Shown here one piece after another: positions 31,701 through 43,889 of a stretch of DNA of 64,000 nucleotides. The DNA lies in the NCBI GenBank assembly GCA_029204225.1, contig CM055113.1, positions 21,041,798 to 21,105,797 on the forward strand, in the 5' to 3' direction. Positions within the stretch are counted from its first letter, which is position 1. Every line of letters begins with the position of its first letter. The notes below the pieces were generated by a model that made no database searches, was not told the DNA's origin, and worked only from the letters and a program-made list of their open reading frames with translations. The position numbers were made by a program, and so were the translations under genes. Source of the DNA: Diphasiastrum complanatum. Lineage: Eukaryota > Streptophyta > Lycopodiopsida > Lycopodiales > Lycopodiaceae.

Positions 31701-32176
31701 TGTCCTTTCTTGCCACAGAAAAAACACTTGATCTTTGACAGCTTATTCTTGCCACTTGATGTTGCAGCTTGTGAGGACTGATCCTCACCACCTTCTTTGG
31801 CTTTGTCCTTCTTGAAGTGTTGTTGACCTTTGCCCTTGCCTCTTGACTTGTCTCTGATGAAGAGTGCTTTGTCATCTCCACCATCTTTCAATGAAAGTCT
31901 GTTGATCCTCAGCATCTTGTCCTCTTGCATGCTTTCTTCAGCAATGAGAACACCTTGTAGTGTCTTCAAGGATGGAAGATCCTCTCTGACAGCATAAGTC
32001 TGCACAATATTGTCATACTCATCTCTAAGTCCATTTAGGACTACTTGAACAAGTTCAGTGTTCTTAAGAGCATCTCCAATACCAGCTAACTCTTGATGAA
32101 GATCCTTAACTCTCATTACATATGATGAAGCACTCTCATCTACTCTCTGATAACTTAGAGAAATTTGGTTTCTAGG
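28710..32176 (-). pseudogene. Ty1/copia polyprotein, both ends missing, broken frames
   Basis: Domains in order on the minus strand are as follows. Gag is at 32176-31550, with RVKDLHQELAGIG and the zinc knuckle CFFCGKKGHYASNC at about 31716-31675. GAG-preintegrase is at 31300-30960 (LWHKRLGHPNFKAM). Integrase remnant YTPQQNGVAERKI is at about 30690-30650. RT runs 30243-29254, with WELVEPP, GCKWVFRIK and the catalytic YVDD at about 29525. RNase H is at 29244-28710 with SRSKHIEVAHH-like HARSKHIEVAHH. Several frameshifts and stops separate the domains. The 5' end is cut at about 32176 by gypsy RNase H sequence, and the 3' end is cut at 28710 by the compound microsatellite. No LTR is attached. 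Confidence 0.9.
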
Positions 32177-35100
32177 TGTGCCATGTAGTGTTGTTTCCCC
32201 TTGTGAACTACTATCCGAAAATCAAACTCCAACAATAGAAGTAGCCATCTGGTGATTCTCCCGGTGTTGCAAGTTTTGTTAACGAGATAGAGCAAGGGTT
32301 GATGGTCCATATAAAAAGCGAAATGTGTGGCCATCAGGTAGTGCCAAAATTCCTTAAGCGCATAGATCATTGCTAGTGCTTCCCACTCTATGGTTGAATA
32401 ATTCCTTTCTGTTTCGCTGAGCTGTCCGCTTGCAAATCGGATTCAAAAATCCTTTTTGTGTTCACTTGGCTGAGTTAAGACTACTCCAACTGCATACTTC
32501 GATGCATCCGTATGCACATGAAACTCAATGGACCAATTGGGTGGTCGTAAGATTGGTGCTGAAACTAATGCATCCTTAAGCTTTTGAAAAGCCTTTAGGG
32601 CTTCCTCATTCCAATGTGGATCCATTGTAAGTTTGTAAATTGGTCGGGCTAACTCTGCAAAATCAAGAATGAAGATCCTATTAAAGTTAGCATGACCCAT
32701 GAAGATGTAGACTTTGCATCCCCGGTGGTGGTAGATTAACAATGATCATGATCTTTAATAGGTCTGTGGCGATCTCGTGTCTTGATACTATATGGCCAAG
32801 AATCAAGCCATGTGTCACTCAAAATTGACATTTTTCTGGATTCAGGGAGATCTGGAAGTCGTTACATTTTTGTAGCACTTTCTCCAAATGTTTTGAGTCT
32901 GGTCCATGCACGCACAGATCGTCCAAGAAAATTTTCAGAAATTTTTGCAAATAATATTTGAATGCCACCTGCATGACTTGTTGGAAGGTTCTTGGGGCAT
33001 TGCAAAGTCCAAATGACATCACTTTATAGGCATAAGTTCCCCATTCCGTGGCAAATGTTGTCTTGTGTTGGTCTTGGGGGGCGATCTTCACCTAGTTGTA
33101 GCCACTGAAGCCGTCTAGAAAACTGTAGGCTTCGCCTCTAGCTACTCTGTCGAGGACACTTTTCATAAATGGTAAAGAAAAATGGTCCTTTTTGGTGACT
33201 GCATTTAGTGCCTTCAGATTTACACAAATCCGCATTTTGCCGTTCTTCTTGGGTACTATAACTATCAACAATACCCATTCCGTGTGCTCGATTTCATAAA
33301 TGAAATCTACATCCATCAGCTTTTGCAACTCCTGTTTTATTAGCTCTGTATAATTTGGGTTGCAGCGGTAGTAACTGCTTATCTTGGGGACTGCCCCATC
33401 CACCAAGGGTATGGTGTGTTGGACTACTGTTGGTGGAATGCCCTTAAGATCACTATAACTCTAGGCAAAACAGTCTTTATACTCCACCAACAAGGATCGT
33501 AGTCTCTTGAATTGTGTGGGAGTTAATTGCTCTCCCACATGCACTATATTTTCTTCTTCACCTGGCTCGGCAAGATTCATCGGCTGTGTTTGCACAGGTC
33601 CCTCAAAGACTTGTTCCGCTGGTGCCTAACTTTGATCAGGTTCTCGTTGGGCTTGCGGCATCATAATTACCACGTCGTCCAAGGTATAATTTTTGAAAGT
33701 TTTAGGCATCTCGTGAACTGGCACTCGTCAAGATTCCTCTTTTAGCATATTGATCTTAGCCCGATTGGTCATCTTTTGGTTTTTTATCACCTGTGTCAAA
33801 GATGACGCTGCATCTGAGTCCATTTTGATTGACTTCAAGGAATCCAACAACTTCTTTTCCCCCTCTTTTGTCATTTTGGTGGATTCGTCCTTGATGTCTT
33901 TCATCGGAACTACCGTGACATTCGCCTCGTGGTTGCCAATATTAACAATTACCATAGCTATCGCCTCTTCGGGTAGATCACTCTATCGGATCACCTGGTT
34001 GTAGCATTGCTTCAACTGATTCTTCTTATTCGCAGGTGCCTTGGGTGGATCGATCCTTGAGACTTTCACCATGGCAGACTTTTGCGGCGGCTGAGCTGGT
34101 ACTTTCTTGATTCCGTAGCGATCTGGGTCCATGTGGTGTAGGACCTGTTCATCAGTCAGCTCAATCTTCTTATTATAAGTAGAGCATGTTGCCAAGGGAC
34201 TAAATCATCATCTATTGGGTTCTCAATAGGTTCCGCTGACAACCATGCTACGTTTATCATATTCACCCCAATGTGATTGGTGTGTCCAAAGTGTAACACT
34301 TGGGTGGAGATGTATTGGGTTCAGGATCTGATTCATATTGACATGCCCGACACTCAATAGTTGCCAATGCATCCGTCCATCTCACCACATCCGTCTCTGA
34401 ATCATAGTGACCTCCCTTGGCTTGCCTTAAGCGATCAATCATGTGATCTATCGTGGATCATCCGTCATTAGCTTTGGGTGCAATAGGTTTCACCGCCCAT
34501 GTGGTTGGATCGACCTTTACAGCCTGATCTCTGTTCTCGAAGTTGAGTTTTCCTGTACCCCAGTTGTGTACTACTTGCGTAGTCCTCAACCATGGTCTTC
34601 CCAGTAACACACGGTATGCAATTTTTAGATTCAAGTATATCCATGACTACAAAAGTGATCACAAACTGCATGCCTGTTATTTTTACAGGGATATCGACAA
34701 CTACACCTTTTGGTTTCACACAAGATTGATCCACTAGCTTGATGGCGAATCTTGCTGGCTTTAACCTTTGTAAACCCCATTTTTCATATAAAGTAGTGGA
34801 GATCAAATTGACACCTAATCCTCCATCTACTACTGTTGCCTCGTCCTCGTATCTCTTGTGTTTGACTGGCAAGGTGATGTTGTGTTCTTCACTTTCCCAT
34901 GTTGTCCCGATGTGGAGGACGTTACTTGTTTCTTCATAGCCCGTACAATATATGGGCTCAGGCGCTACTGGCTCCACATCCGCTTTGGCCCATTCAGCTA
35001 GAAGGCTTTTTGCTTGTGGTGCAATCTGCATTAGCATAGATTGACGCTTCTGGCTTTTATAAAAGTCTCCTGGTCCAAGGTAGATCTTTTCTTTGATTTA

Positions 35101-35670
35101 CCATAACCCGAAGATCGGCCTTTTGCCTTATCTTTCGATTTCTTTAGAAAGAAAGACTTCTTACCCTTTACGTTGGGCAAGACCACTCTCAGGCTAGGCC
35201 ACTATACGAGTATCATTATATATTTTGACAAAGGGAACAACATCCTCGAGGGTAAGAGACTGGTTTTTCCTGACCTCTAGTTGATAGTCTATTGGCAATT
35301 GAAGAATAAAATGCAACTTTACTAAAAGAGAGTCTATTCTAGTTGCAAAACAAGAATAACCCTCTTGAAATTCTTGTGAATATTGATCCAGAGGCTGGTT
35401 CCCCATATGGATCGCTGCATATTGACGATAAAACTCAAAATCATCCAAAATGAGAAGGAAGGCCACCTTAAAGGCCTTACAAAAATCTTTCCAAATCTTA
35501 GGGACTTCAGGCTTACCCCTCAAATCTTGCCACCATGTAAACGCTTTACCTCACAGGTACATAATTGCTAGATTGATCTTGTTGTCATCGGATGAATCGT
35601 GTATGGAATAGTGCGAATTCCATCGATCAAGATCCACAACAAGACCACCTCCGAGGTTCTATCCTTCTTT
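32177..35670 (-). pseudogene. Ty3/gypsy gag-protease-RT-RNase H fragment
   Basis: Reading on the minus strand: a gag domain at 35670-35190 (FTWWQDLRGKPEVPKIWKDF, LDQYSQEFQEGY) and a protease region at 35037-34468 with VVDGGLGVNLIS. RT blocks follow at 33406-32820 (WVLLIVIVPKKNGKMRICVN, FSLPFMKSVLDRV, SFLDGFSGYN, the catalytic-box position as IFLDD). The RT end and RNase H are at 32742-32177 (FHVHTDASKYAVG, FYMDHQPLLYLVN). The RT box has Phe-Leu-Asp-Asp instead of YxDD, and many frame breaks occur. Integrase and 3' LTR are absent because copia gag begins at about 32176. The protease matches the relic at 60400-59620. Confidence 0.88.
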
Positions 35671-36310
35671 TTTCCAGCAAAAATTCAGAGGTAAACAAGG
35701 TTTAATGCAATAGCTACCTTAATTGCATTATTTTTCTTCAAGTCATGTTGATTCCGAGAGTGTTTGGATTGCAAGTCAACAATCTATTGCTATAGATTGT
35801 TAATTGCAAGCAAAAAAGATTTGAAATCCATAGTTATAGAGATAGATGTGTAATCTCATGAGTAGGAGACATGGGCTATGTGGTAGGATTAGGATCCATT
35901 TCTCAAGAGCAAGAGAGGTGAATTAAGAAAGAAAGAGTTGAAAGAGATCAAAAGCAATTCAAGGAAGGTAGATACAAGTCTAATTTTGTTGGCTCTTCAC
36001 AATCCAAATGGTATTGTCCATGGCTACCATAAGGAATAAGAAATAGCAAAGAGAGGGATGTACCACCCACCTCCACCTCTTCTTCTCATGAAACACAACA
36101 TAGGAGAGGCATGCCTCCCTCTCCATGCTTGATCCCCGCCTACCATGTGGCCTTTCTTTGCCACCTTGGCCTCCACACACGCATGCTGGCCACCTACCAA
36201 CTTTTTTACCAGCTGGCGGCCAAGCTTCACAGTCTTTAAAAATATCGTCAAGAGATTAAAAACTTACAAGAAAACAACTTTAGATCAACACACCTGCCTT
36301 CAGCATGCAG
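35671..36310. other. Untranslated leader of the gypsy element, probable
   Basis: No coding domain. It lies between the primer site and gag on the minus strand. Confidence 0.4.
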
Positions 36311-36634
36311 TGGCTCTGATATGTCTCATGATCTTGGCTTGCTTGTTGTAGCAATGATGATGATCTACCATTGCTGGCATCATAGCCTCCTTGTCGGTTG
36401 GTTGCCAAGCATTGTCCATGGAAGTTTGACCCAATGAAGGTCTAGTTGGTTGATCATTGGCAATCTATGTTGATACTAAACTCTCACTTACTACAAGCCT
36501 CCAAGTGTTGGTTACCACAAGAGACCTAACGATTCACGTTCCACTCTGCCATAGGACCTAATCCGGGACCACCCTCCGTGCCATGGCTTGTGACTGTATC
36601 AAGCAAGATCTAATCTCCATCCTAGATAGTGTCA
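36311..36634 (-). mobile_element. Probable 5' LTR and primer site of the gypsy element
   Basis: On the minus strand TATCAGAGCCA (36321-36311) matches most of the tRNA-iMet primer site. It directly follows a sequence ending ACA at 36322, as an LTR should. An LTR starting TGACAC at about 36634 would be about 313 bases long. The site lies about 640 bases before the gypsy gag in the right orientation. The left LTR border is inferred. Confidence 0.5.
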
Positions 36635-37372
36635 AAAATGGTGAACTCCTGCAACTTTGTTGCAACACGAAAATGAAGTGAAGGTCGAATGGCAAAATGA
36701 TTCGCGAAAGTCAACGGACCTCAAAAACTCTAAGACACAAAGCAAAGCGAAACTTGAAGGTCGAATGATTTGCGAAAGTCAAACATGCCTCCAGGACCAG
36801 AAAGACAAAGACACGACATGAAACAGCAGAAACAAAAGAAAATCTTTTGCACTGCCAGCTGGCATCTCAACGGGCGTGGAGTCTTAAACTTCATGCCCAG
36901 CTGAAATGGGAAACAACAACGGAGAGTAACCGATTAGTTGGTTAGCGTTAACTACTCTTGTAATTCTTTGTTTAGCTATCTTGTAAACCCCACACAGTGG
37001 AGATATAAACAACTTTTCTGAATAAAAGTAAATACAGTGAGACACAAAGAAGGTGCATGAGTAGAGCAAAAAAGAAAAAGCATAGAAGCGAAACAGCTAC
37101 GCATGAAAGTCTGCCAACGAGCATAACACAAAAAAAGAGCATAGCGTCAGGCCGCCAATGAGCGAGACACTGACCATCTCACTCTAAAAATTAAACTGAT
37201 AATTTGATTGTTCTATTTCGTGCATCTCCTTGTCTTATGCTGTCTTGTTTGCTAGAATGAAATCTGTTTGTGATCTGTAGTTGCGTGTCTAGGTTCCTGT
37301 GAGCTTTCGCACAAAAGAAAATTCAAAAAAACAAAATCATTCATGACAACGAAACAAAAACCGTTCACAACA
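36630..37372 (+). mobile_element. Probable copia 5' LTR (plus strand)
   Basis: A stretch beginning TGTCAAAAATGG and ending CGTTCACAACA is followed immediately by a primer site. It is about 743 bases long and has the TGT...ACA ends of an LTR. No second LTR of the same sequence was seen in the window, so the left border is inferred. Confidence 0.5.
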
Positions 37373-37385
37373 TGGAATCAGAGCC
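37373..37385 (+). other. Primer-binding site, tRNA-iMet type
   Basis: tggaatcagagcc matches TGGTATCAGAGCC with one substitution, directly after the CA end of the preceding LTR. Confidence 0.7.
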
Positions 37386-37436
37386 TACAGATTGTCACTA
37401 CTGATATCTAAGCAGTGATTTTCTAGACAACACAAT

Positions 37437-37890
37437 ATGGCTACAATGATCCAGACAAGAGTAGCAATCAGTCTTGATGGCGCAAATTACTGGATATGGA
37501 AATTCAAAATCAAAATACTTCTGAAGGGCGAAGTGTGAAAAAAGTGGACCTTGAATGGATCCAAACTCCCAAAAAACTTGGCCAAGATCTTTGCACAACA
37601 AGCTACAAAAGCTAGAAATGGCAAAGCATCCTAATGCTACCTTTGATACACATGAACTTGACAAAGCATTCAAGAGACAAAAGAAACTAATAAAAGGTAC
37701 TAATGGCAGCAAAAAACAATAGCATACCAGCCCTACAATAGCAGCCTACCACTTTTGGAAACGTCTTAAGATCATACACAAAAGCTTGAAGACAATACAC
37801 AAAGCAATGCTATCAATGGAGGAAGAAACTATGACAATGGTCTATTGATCTCTATCAACAATACAATAAGTTTCTCCAACCTGTCTTCCA
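37437..37890 (+). pseudogene. Copia gag start, heavily decayed
   Basis: The ATG at 37437 opens a gag N-terminus, with ISLDGANYWIWKFKIKILLK typical of copia gag, and stops after 33 codons. Fragments continue in shifting frames to about 37890. It is placed 52 bases after a primer site, as expected. Confidence 0.65.
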
Positions 37891-38546
37891 CGAATTTCAG
37901 CCTAATATAGGTCTCTCTCCTCTCTCTGGAACTTACGTCCCAATTTTAGGACACCAGTTGCCTAAAATAGCCAATTTTGGCCTATATGTCCAAATAACAT
38001 GATTTTGGTGTCATTTCGAAGGTCCTAAAGTTTGAGACTTCTTCAACATGAAACACTCTTCAACTTAGCTTGCTAGTTTTACAGCACTACTTTGCTCCAA
38101 CCTAAGAATGATCTCCATCATGATAATAGATCTCTGAAGTACAACATAATTGATATAGATAATAGTGTCCATATAGGATGCTTCACTATTTCTTACATCA
38201 CAAGATACATGTAAAAGAACATAGAATCATAACGAAAGGATTCCTCCATGTATCCACCTTTGAATTCTCTATAAAACAGCAGCAAACAAGTTGTAAGTGA
38301 AAGTAACCGACAAGTGTTTGCATGCCTCCTCCACATTCCACTATGCCCACAGTGAATGCACCATGTATCTCCATGAATGAACATCCATCACCACCTTGCC
38401 TTTGTAGATCTCCAATCCATGAAAGCCCTTGAGTGAATGAATTCCAAAATGATGTGTTTTTTGCTTTATTTGAATGAGCAAAACCTGAACTTGAAATACT
38501 TGAAGTATCCCCACAAGATTTGCATACAACCCTTGATCCTACATTG
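37891..38546. other. No clear feature
   Basis: Possible decayed continuation of the minus-strand retroelement ORF (open stretch 38384-38193), but no recognised domain. Confidence 0.35.
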
Positions 38547-40018
38547 TCAACAATTTGCCAACACTAGGATGCTAGATATTGAACTTTGCTCAAAAGTAAA
38601 CATATTGACCACTTCAATATCTTTCAAGATTTGAATGAATGCATGTACTTGATCATAAAAACCAGCAATGATAACTATTCCATCTCCAAGATCCAAAGGA
38701 TGCAAAACTATGGAACTAGTTTCATTGAATTTTGACAATTCCAACACATTGACATGACAATGTTCATACATGAGACTAAACAAGTAAGGTAGAGTAAAAG
38801 GACACTTCCTTGATGCTCCAAGAACCTGTAAAAATAGATCCAAAATGCTTTTCCCATGTGGCTCCCCTTTGATGCTTTTGACTAGCTTCCAATTGTTACT
38901 TGCCTCTTGGTGTTGATGAAGCAATTCAAGATCAACACCTTGATCTTCCAACAAAACATCAAGGACTTTGCACTTATAAACGTCTTAGAACTGAACCTCT
39001 GAAGATACTCTCTCTCAAACACATGATTAACATCCCACAAGATCTCATCATTGCTTGATTTCAACCTTTCACTATAGTTAGTGAGAACAATGTCACCATC
39101 ATAAACCAAAAGATAGATTTCTACAATTCTATCCAACATGAAGTAGAGTAGATGAAGTTGAGTATCAAACCTAATCAAACCAGCCCATTTGAGTTCAAAC
39201 CAAACCTCAATGAGCTCACCAATGAGATCCTCCTTGCCTTGAAGAAATTGACACTTGAGTTGCTCCATGTAGTCTTCTTCATCCAACCTTTTGCCATCTT
39301 GATCATGCATGAACACTCCACCACAATCATAGCATCCTTTGAGTTGATGAAGAGATGTAAGATCTATGCCTTGGATCTTCCCAAGAGTCACTCTTCCTTT
39401 GCCCTTTCCTTCACAAGACTCCCTCTTAATGATCACACCACAAAAGTTAGCAATCTCCCTCTTGATAGTTGCATCATTAGAAATGAAAGAATCTCGAACA
39501 TTAGAAGCCATGAAAAGAATACATAGTACCTTCAACATAAGATTGATTGAGGTACTTTTTCTTGTCAAACCTAGACTTCTAATCAATGATATAGGTAATG
39601 ATAATGAACCCTCACTATCATTCACAAAAGCATCATTCAAAGTACATCCTACTTTGAACACTTCACATTCATCTCTCCATTTTGACTTGAGATCTTCCTC
39701 ACCAAGTCTCATGATAGAACCTTTTAATCTACTTTCTTTATGAATACATGTGACACCACTTGTTACACAAATGACTTTTTTGGACTCATCACATAAAGAT
39801 GCAAAAGAAAGTTTTTCTTCAAACATGCTCAAGGCACCATCTCTTTCCAAATGAGTAAATAAGCCATTAGCAACAACCATTTCCAAAGAAGAGTTTTTAT
39901 CACCTCCATTGATGAAGTTAGCTCTCTTCTTACCTTTTTCATTTTTGCACTTGATAAGTGGATGGATTTCAATTGGCTCATTCTTCAGCCATCTTCGAGG
40001 ATTCTGGCTCCTCCACAT
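38547..40018 (-). CDS. Unidentified long ORF downstream of a gag-like segment
   Basis: An open frame of about 378 codons runs from 40018 to 38882. A second frame of about 135 codons (38954-38547) continues after a +1 shift, so the ancestral product was probably about 500 residues. The composition looks like real protein: Lys-rich start (KCKNEKGKKRANF), Cys pair GCYDCGGVFMHD, acidic helix LDEEDYMEQLKCQFLQGKED and EILWDVNHVFEREYLQRF. I recognise no domain. It follows a gag-like segment with two zinc knuckles on the same strand, which suggests retroelement cargo or an extra ORF. It lacks the protease, integrase or RT motifs expected there. Confidence 0.45.
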
Positions 40019-40059
40019 ATGATGAGCTGTTGGAACTCTCCTTCATGCCTTGTGCCTTC

Positions 40060-40560
40060 TTGTTTCTTGGATTCTAATAACAATCCATGGTTGCATGACC
40101 CTTCTTATAATAGTGTATGCATTCAATTTTGGATTCAGCCAGCATGTGTCCACTGTGTGGCCTTCATGTCTGCATTGATGCAAATCTTCTTCTCACCGCC
40201 TTGCTGATTGTTCTTGCTCCTGCCTTTTCATCTTCCTTTTTGATCTTCCTCTTTTTGCTAACTCTGACCTTGTCTTCAAGGATACTCTCTTAGGTTGAGG
40301 CTTCTTCTTCGGTTGATCTCTATTGCTATAGAGAGCTTAATCTGACTCATTTTTGTCTTCGTAGTGCTCTCAAGCCTCCACTTTTTCCTTGATGTCAATA
40401 ATAGCCTTCTCAAAAGTCATGTCAAGATGTTTGGCTAGTAGAGTCCGAGTAGTCTGGAAAGATCTTGGTAGAGAGCGTAGAAGGTACGCGAATGGCTTCT
40501 TTTGTGAGACTGCGTGCTCTGCTCCTGAGAGACCAGTCATGGGCATGACATTATTTCCTC
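40060..40560 (-). pseudogene. Retroelement gag with two zinc-knuckle-like motifs
   Basis: Minus-strand fragments read AVSQKKPFAYLLRSLPRSFQ and TFEKAIIDIKEKVE, like the end of a copia-type gag. Basic linkers follow (KKKPQPKRVSLKTR, KRKMKRQEQEQ). CRHEGHTVDTC (about 40170-40138) then comes, and in another frame CIHYYKKGHATMDC (about 40125-40085). Each knuckle has lost a Cys. Frame changes and stops are present. It starts just after the gypsy C-terminus at about 40560-40600, so the join is a nested insertion or a deletion. Confidence 0.55.
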
Positions 40561-40599
40561 CTTATTCAAGTTCTGTCCTCAAAACTTAAAACTGGAAAA

Positions 40600-42450
40600 G
40601 TTCTCCTTAAGCTTCCTTCTTGTTCCCAAGAATCATCATCGTTTGTACATCCCTTCCATCAAACCAAATGCTTGGTAGTTATATGATTTCTTAATCGTCT
40701 AGTTCTTTTATCTAAGATCTTTTTGGGTTCAAGTCGAGACACACTCGACGATTCATCCAACAGGTCCAATTGATCTCCAGATCCAAGATGCTCTCCTTCA
40801 CGTAGACTCTTCTTGAGTTGGCTTACGTGAAATATTGGATGCACTTGAGATTCTTTCGGGAGTTCCAATTGGTAAGCTAAGGATCCGATTTTTTTCAAGA
40901 TCTGATACGGTCCTCTATATCTAGGGGACAATTTATAAAGCTCACCGGTACGCATTACACTATAATCCTTTGGGATTCTCAAATATACCCAATCCCTCAC
41001 TTGGAAGTCTCGGTGATCTTTTCAGAGTTGCATAATGCCGGTCCCTATCTTGGGCACATTGGACATTTTCACGTGCAATCCATAGCATTTCTTGCATATC
41101 ATGTAGGAAATCTGCTACTTTCTGAAACTAAATCGTCAGAGTCTCTACTACAATGGGTGACCTAGGCTCAAATCCATGCATAAGCATAAACAAGCTATAA
41201 CCGGTAGTCGAATGTTTACTAATGTTATAGGAAAACTCGATCAATGGAAGATACTTCTCCTAATCAGATTGCCATCGGGAAACATATGTCTGAAGCATTT
41301 GTTCCATCGTCTGATATGTTCTTTCCATCTGTCCATCCATCTCAGGATGATCAGAAGAGCCCAAGCTCAGAGTCGTCTCTAGTTTAGCAAACACGGCCGA
41401 CCAAAAATGACTGGTGAACTTCGAATCGCGATCGCTCACAATATCACTTGGTAATCCGTAAAGTCTAAGTAGATGCTCTACAAATGTCTAAGCTAAATCA
41501 GAAGTCATTGCGGTGGTTTTTACTGGAGTAAACGTAGCCAATTTGGTAAGATGGTTGACCACATCCCAAATTGCATCATGCTGTTTATTCGTCCACGGTA
41601 ACCCAACCACGAAATCCATGGATATACAATCTCATATCTTATCCGACATATCCAATGGGTGCAATAATCCACCAATATTATGGCACTCTGCCTTATTCAA
41701 CTGGCATTGGTCACACTTGACCACATAAGATTCTACAAAGGGCTTGAGTTTTGGCCAATAAAAGTCCCTTCATACCAAATCTAAAGTACGATGTATGCCG
41801 AGATGTCCTGCTGCGCATGGCGAGTCATGACATTCATAAAGAATTTTACTTTTAATAACATCCACATCAGACACACAAACCTTTCCTTTCTTGAACAAAA
41901 GTCCATTATGAATAGAGAAGTCATCAGTACTCTTTTTATCCTTTCCCAAAACTGATCACCAGGAACATCAGTTTCGCTTGATGTAACTGCTAGAACCCTA
42001 TTCCAGACTGGTCCAAAATGTGGGTCTTTATCATAAAGACCTCTCAGGGAGAGATAAAAGTCTGTACTGATCGCAGTGAAGGAAAGTTCGTTCACTTCAC
42101 CAATTCGACTAAGTGCATCAGCCACCTGATTAGAGGTGCCTTTGATATACCGCACTTCAAAGTCAAAGTAATGTCTCCATGATCTCAAAGCATGGATCAC
42201 CGCAAAAAGCTCTTTTTCTTGCATGGTATACCTGACTTGTGCATCAATTAGTTTCTTACTTTCAAAGACAATGGGCTGGCACTCCTGTAAGAGAATAGCT
42301 CCAATAGCCATATCACTCACGTCAGTGTTAATACATACCACACAAATGATTGCACTTTGAAAAAGTGATTCAATGGAAAGAATAATCCAAAATTCCACCA
42401 CTTGTTGCTTACTCCACAGAAATCCCAAAAATACATCGAGATTCTTCCCA
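40600..42450 (-). pseudogene. Ty3/gypsy RNase H-integrase-C-terminal fragment
   Basis: Minus strand: RNase H blocks (NTDVSDMAIGAILLQ, QVRYTMQEKELFAVIHALRS, YIKGTSNQVADALSRI) lie at 42330-42105, with the central catalytic part deleted between WRHYF and DFEV. The integrase zinc-binding pair CDQCQLNKAECHN is at about 41730. Integrase core pieces are MDFVVGLPWTN, SDRDSKFTSHFWSAVF and HPEMDGQMERTYQTMEQML at 41620-41320. The C-terminal domain is at 41000-40659, with YKLSPRYRGPYQILKKIGSL and VHPIFHVSQLKKSL. A chromodomain-like tail near 40600 is possible. Several stops interrupt it. The fragment may be another family member than 32177-35670. Confidence 0.88.
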
Positions 42451-42925
42451 ACACTTTCAATGGCAAAAACCTGCTTAGAATGGCCCTGATATCAATATAA
42501 AGTCCTACACACAAGATACTATCCTAAGCATACCAAACAAAGCAATAACAAAGGGAACGAGTGGTGGATAAACCAGGCCAACCAAACCTAGATCGTATGG
42601 ATCTAGCCCCCAAGCTATGGATCAATCACAGTCATGGAAAGAGGAATCACACTAGCAGCATGTAGCTACCAATCACATAATCAACCATACACTAGTGAGA
42701 GCCCAATAGGTATACTTATATGCTCTAAGGCCCATGCACCACTAGTAGTGCACTGTGACACCTCACTGGACACCTTTGCAGCTAACTGGGGCACATCATC
42801 CAATTTTTCGATGACTCACTGATAGACCCATACAAACTCCACCACCATGTGTTTAGGCCTACAACCATTAATTATGACCATTTACACATATGGCCCCTAA
42901 TTCCCTCATAGTCACAATTGACTTA
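42451..42925. other. No recognised feature
   Basis: Between the gypsy fragment and the minisatellite. No domain or repeat supported. Confidence 0.4.
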
Positions 42926-43462
42926 ATTTTTCCAAAGACTCGAATTTTTCAAATACTAGATTTTTTTTTTAAAGGATTGAATTTTTCCAAAGACTCGAAT
43001 TTTTCTGAAGACTCAATTTTTTTCAAAGGCTCGATTTTTTTTCTCCAAAGACTCAAATTTATTTTTCAAAGGCTCGAATTTTTCTAAAGACTCGATTTTT
43101 TCTAAGACTTGAACTTTTCCAAAGACTCAAATTCTTCCAACGACTCGAATAATGAAAATTCGACATGAACTTTTTCGAAGACTCGATTTTTTTTTCCAAA
43201 GACTTGATTTTTTCCAAAGATTCAATTTTTTCAAAGACTCAATTTTTTCCAAAGACTTGAATTTTTAGAAAAGAATCGAATTTTTCCAAAGACTCAATTT
43301 TTTTCAAAGACTGGATTTTTTTTCAAAGACTCGATTATTTTTTTCAATGACTTGATTGTTTTTTCAATGACTCGATTTCAAAAGACTCGAATTTTTCAAA
43401 GACTCGAATTTTCAAAAGACTCAAATTTTTTAAAAACTCGAATTTTTCCAAACACAAGCCAC
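42926..43462. repeat. Large minisatellite of GACTCGAATTTTTC-type units
   Basis: More than 20 imperfect units of about 18-22 bases, core aaagactcgaatttttcc, with variable T-run lengths. Related words recur at 44095-44235 and 47888-48115. Confidence 0.92.
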
Positions 43463-43554
43463 CACCTAAATCGTCATCATCGCCTATCAATGACGGCACA
43501 CGTTACTAGTATATACATATGTATGTATATACATACATACAGACATATATATAT

Positions 43555-43560
43555 ACACAC

Positions 43561-43629
<69 letters not shown>

Positions 43630-43729
43630 ATATGCGTGTGTGTGTTTGTGTGTGTGGGTGTGTGTGTGTGTATATATATGTGTGTATTGGGAGAGAGATC
43701 TCAATGGAGCATGTCGAATCTTCAAATTG

Positions 43730-43788
<59 letters not shown>

Positions 43789-43889
43789 ATATGCGTGTGT
43801 GTGTTTGTGTGTGTGGGTGTGTGTGTGTGTATATATATGTGTGTATTGGGAGAGAGATCTCAATGGAGCATGTCGAATCTTCAAATTGT
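43555..43889. repeat. Compound AT/GT microsatellite inside a 159-bp tandem duplication
   Basis: The block gaatatatgcgtgtg...cttcaaattgt occurs at 43626-43730 and again at 43785-43889, each preceded by about 45-60 bases of pure AT. The duplication includes copia RNase H coding sequence ([13 protein letters not shown]). Confidence 0.92.

Noticed and set aside
43104-43462. CRISPR-like array in the GACTCGAA repeats
   Set aside because: Units are adjacent and variable with no unique spacers of constant length. It is a eukaryotic minisatellite.
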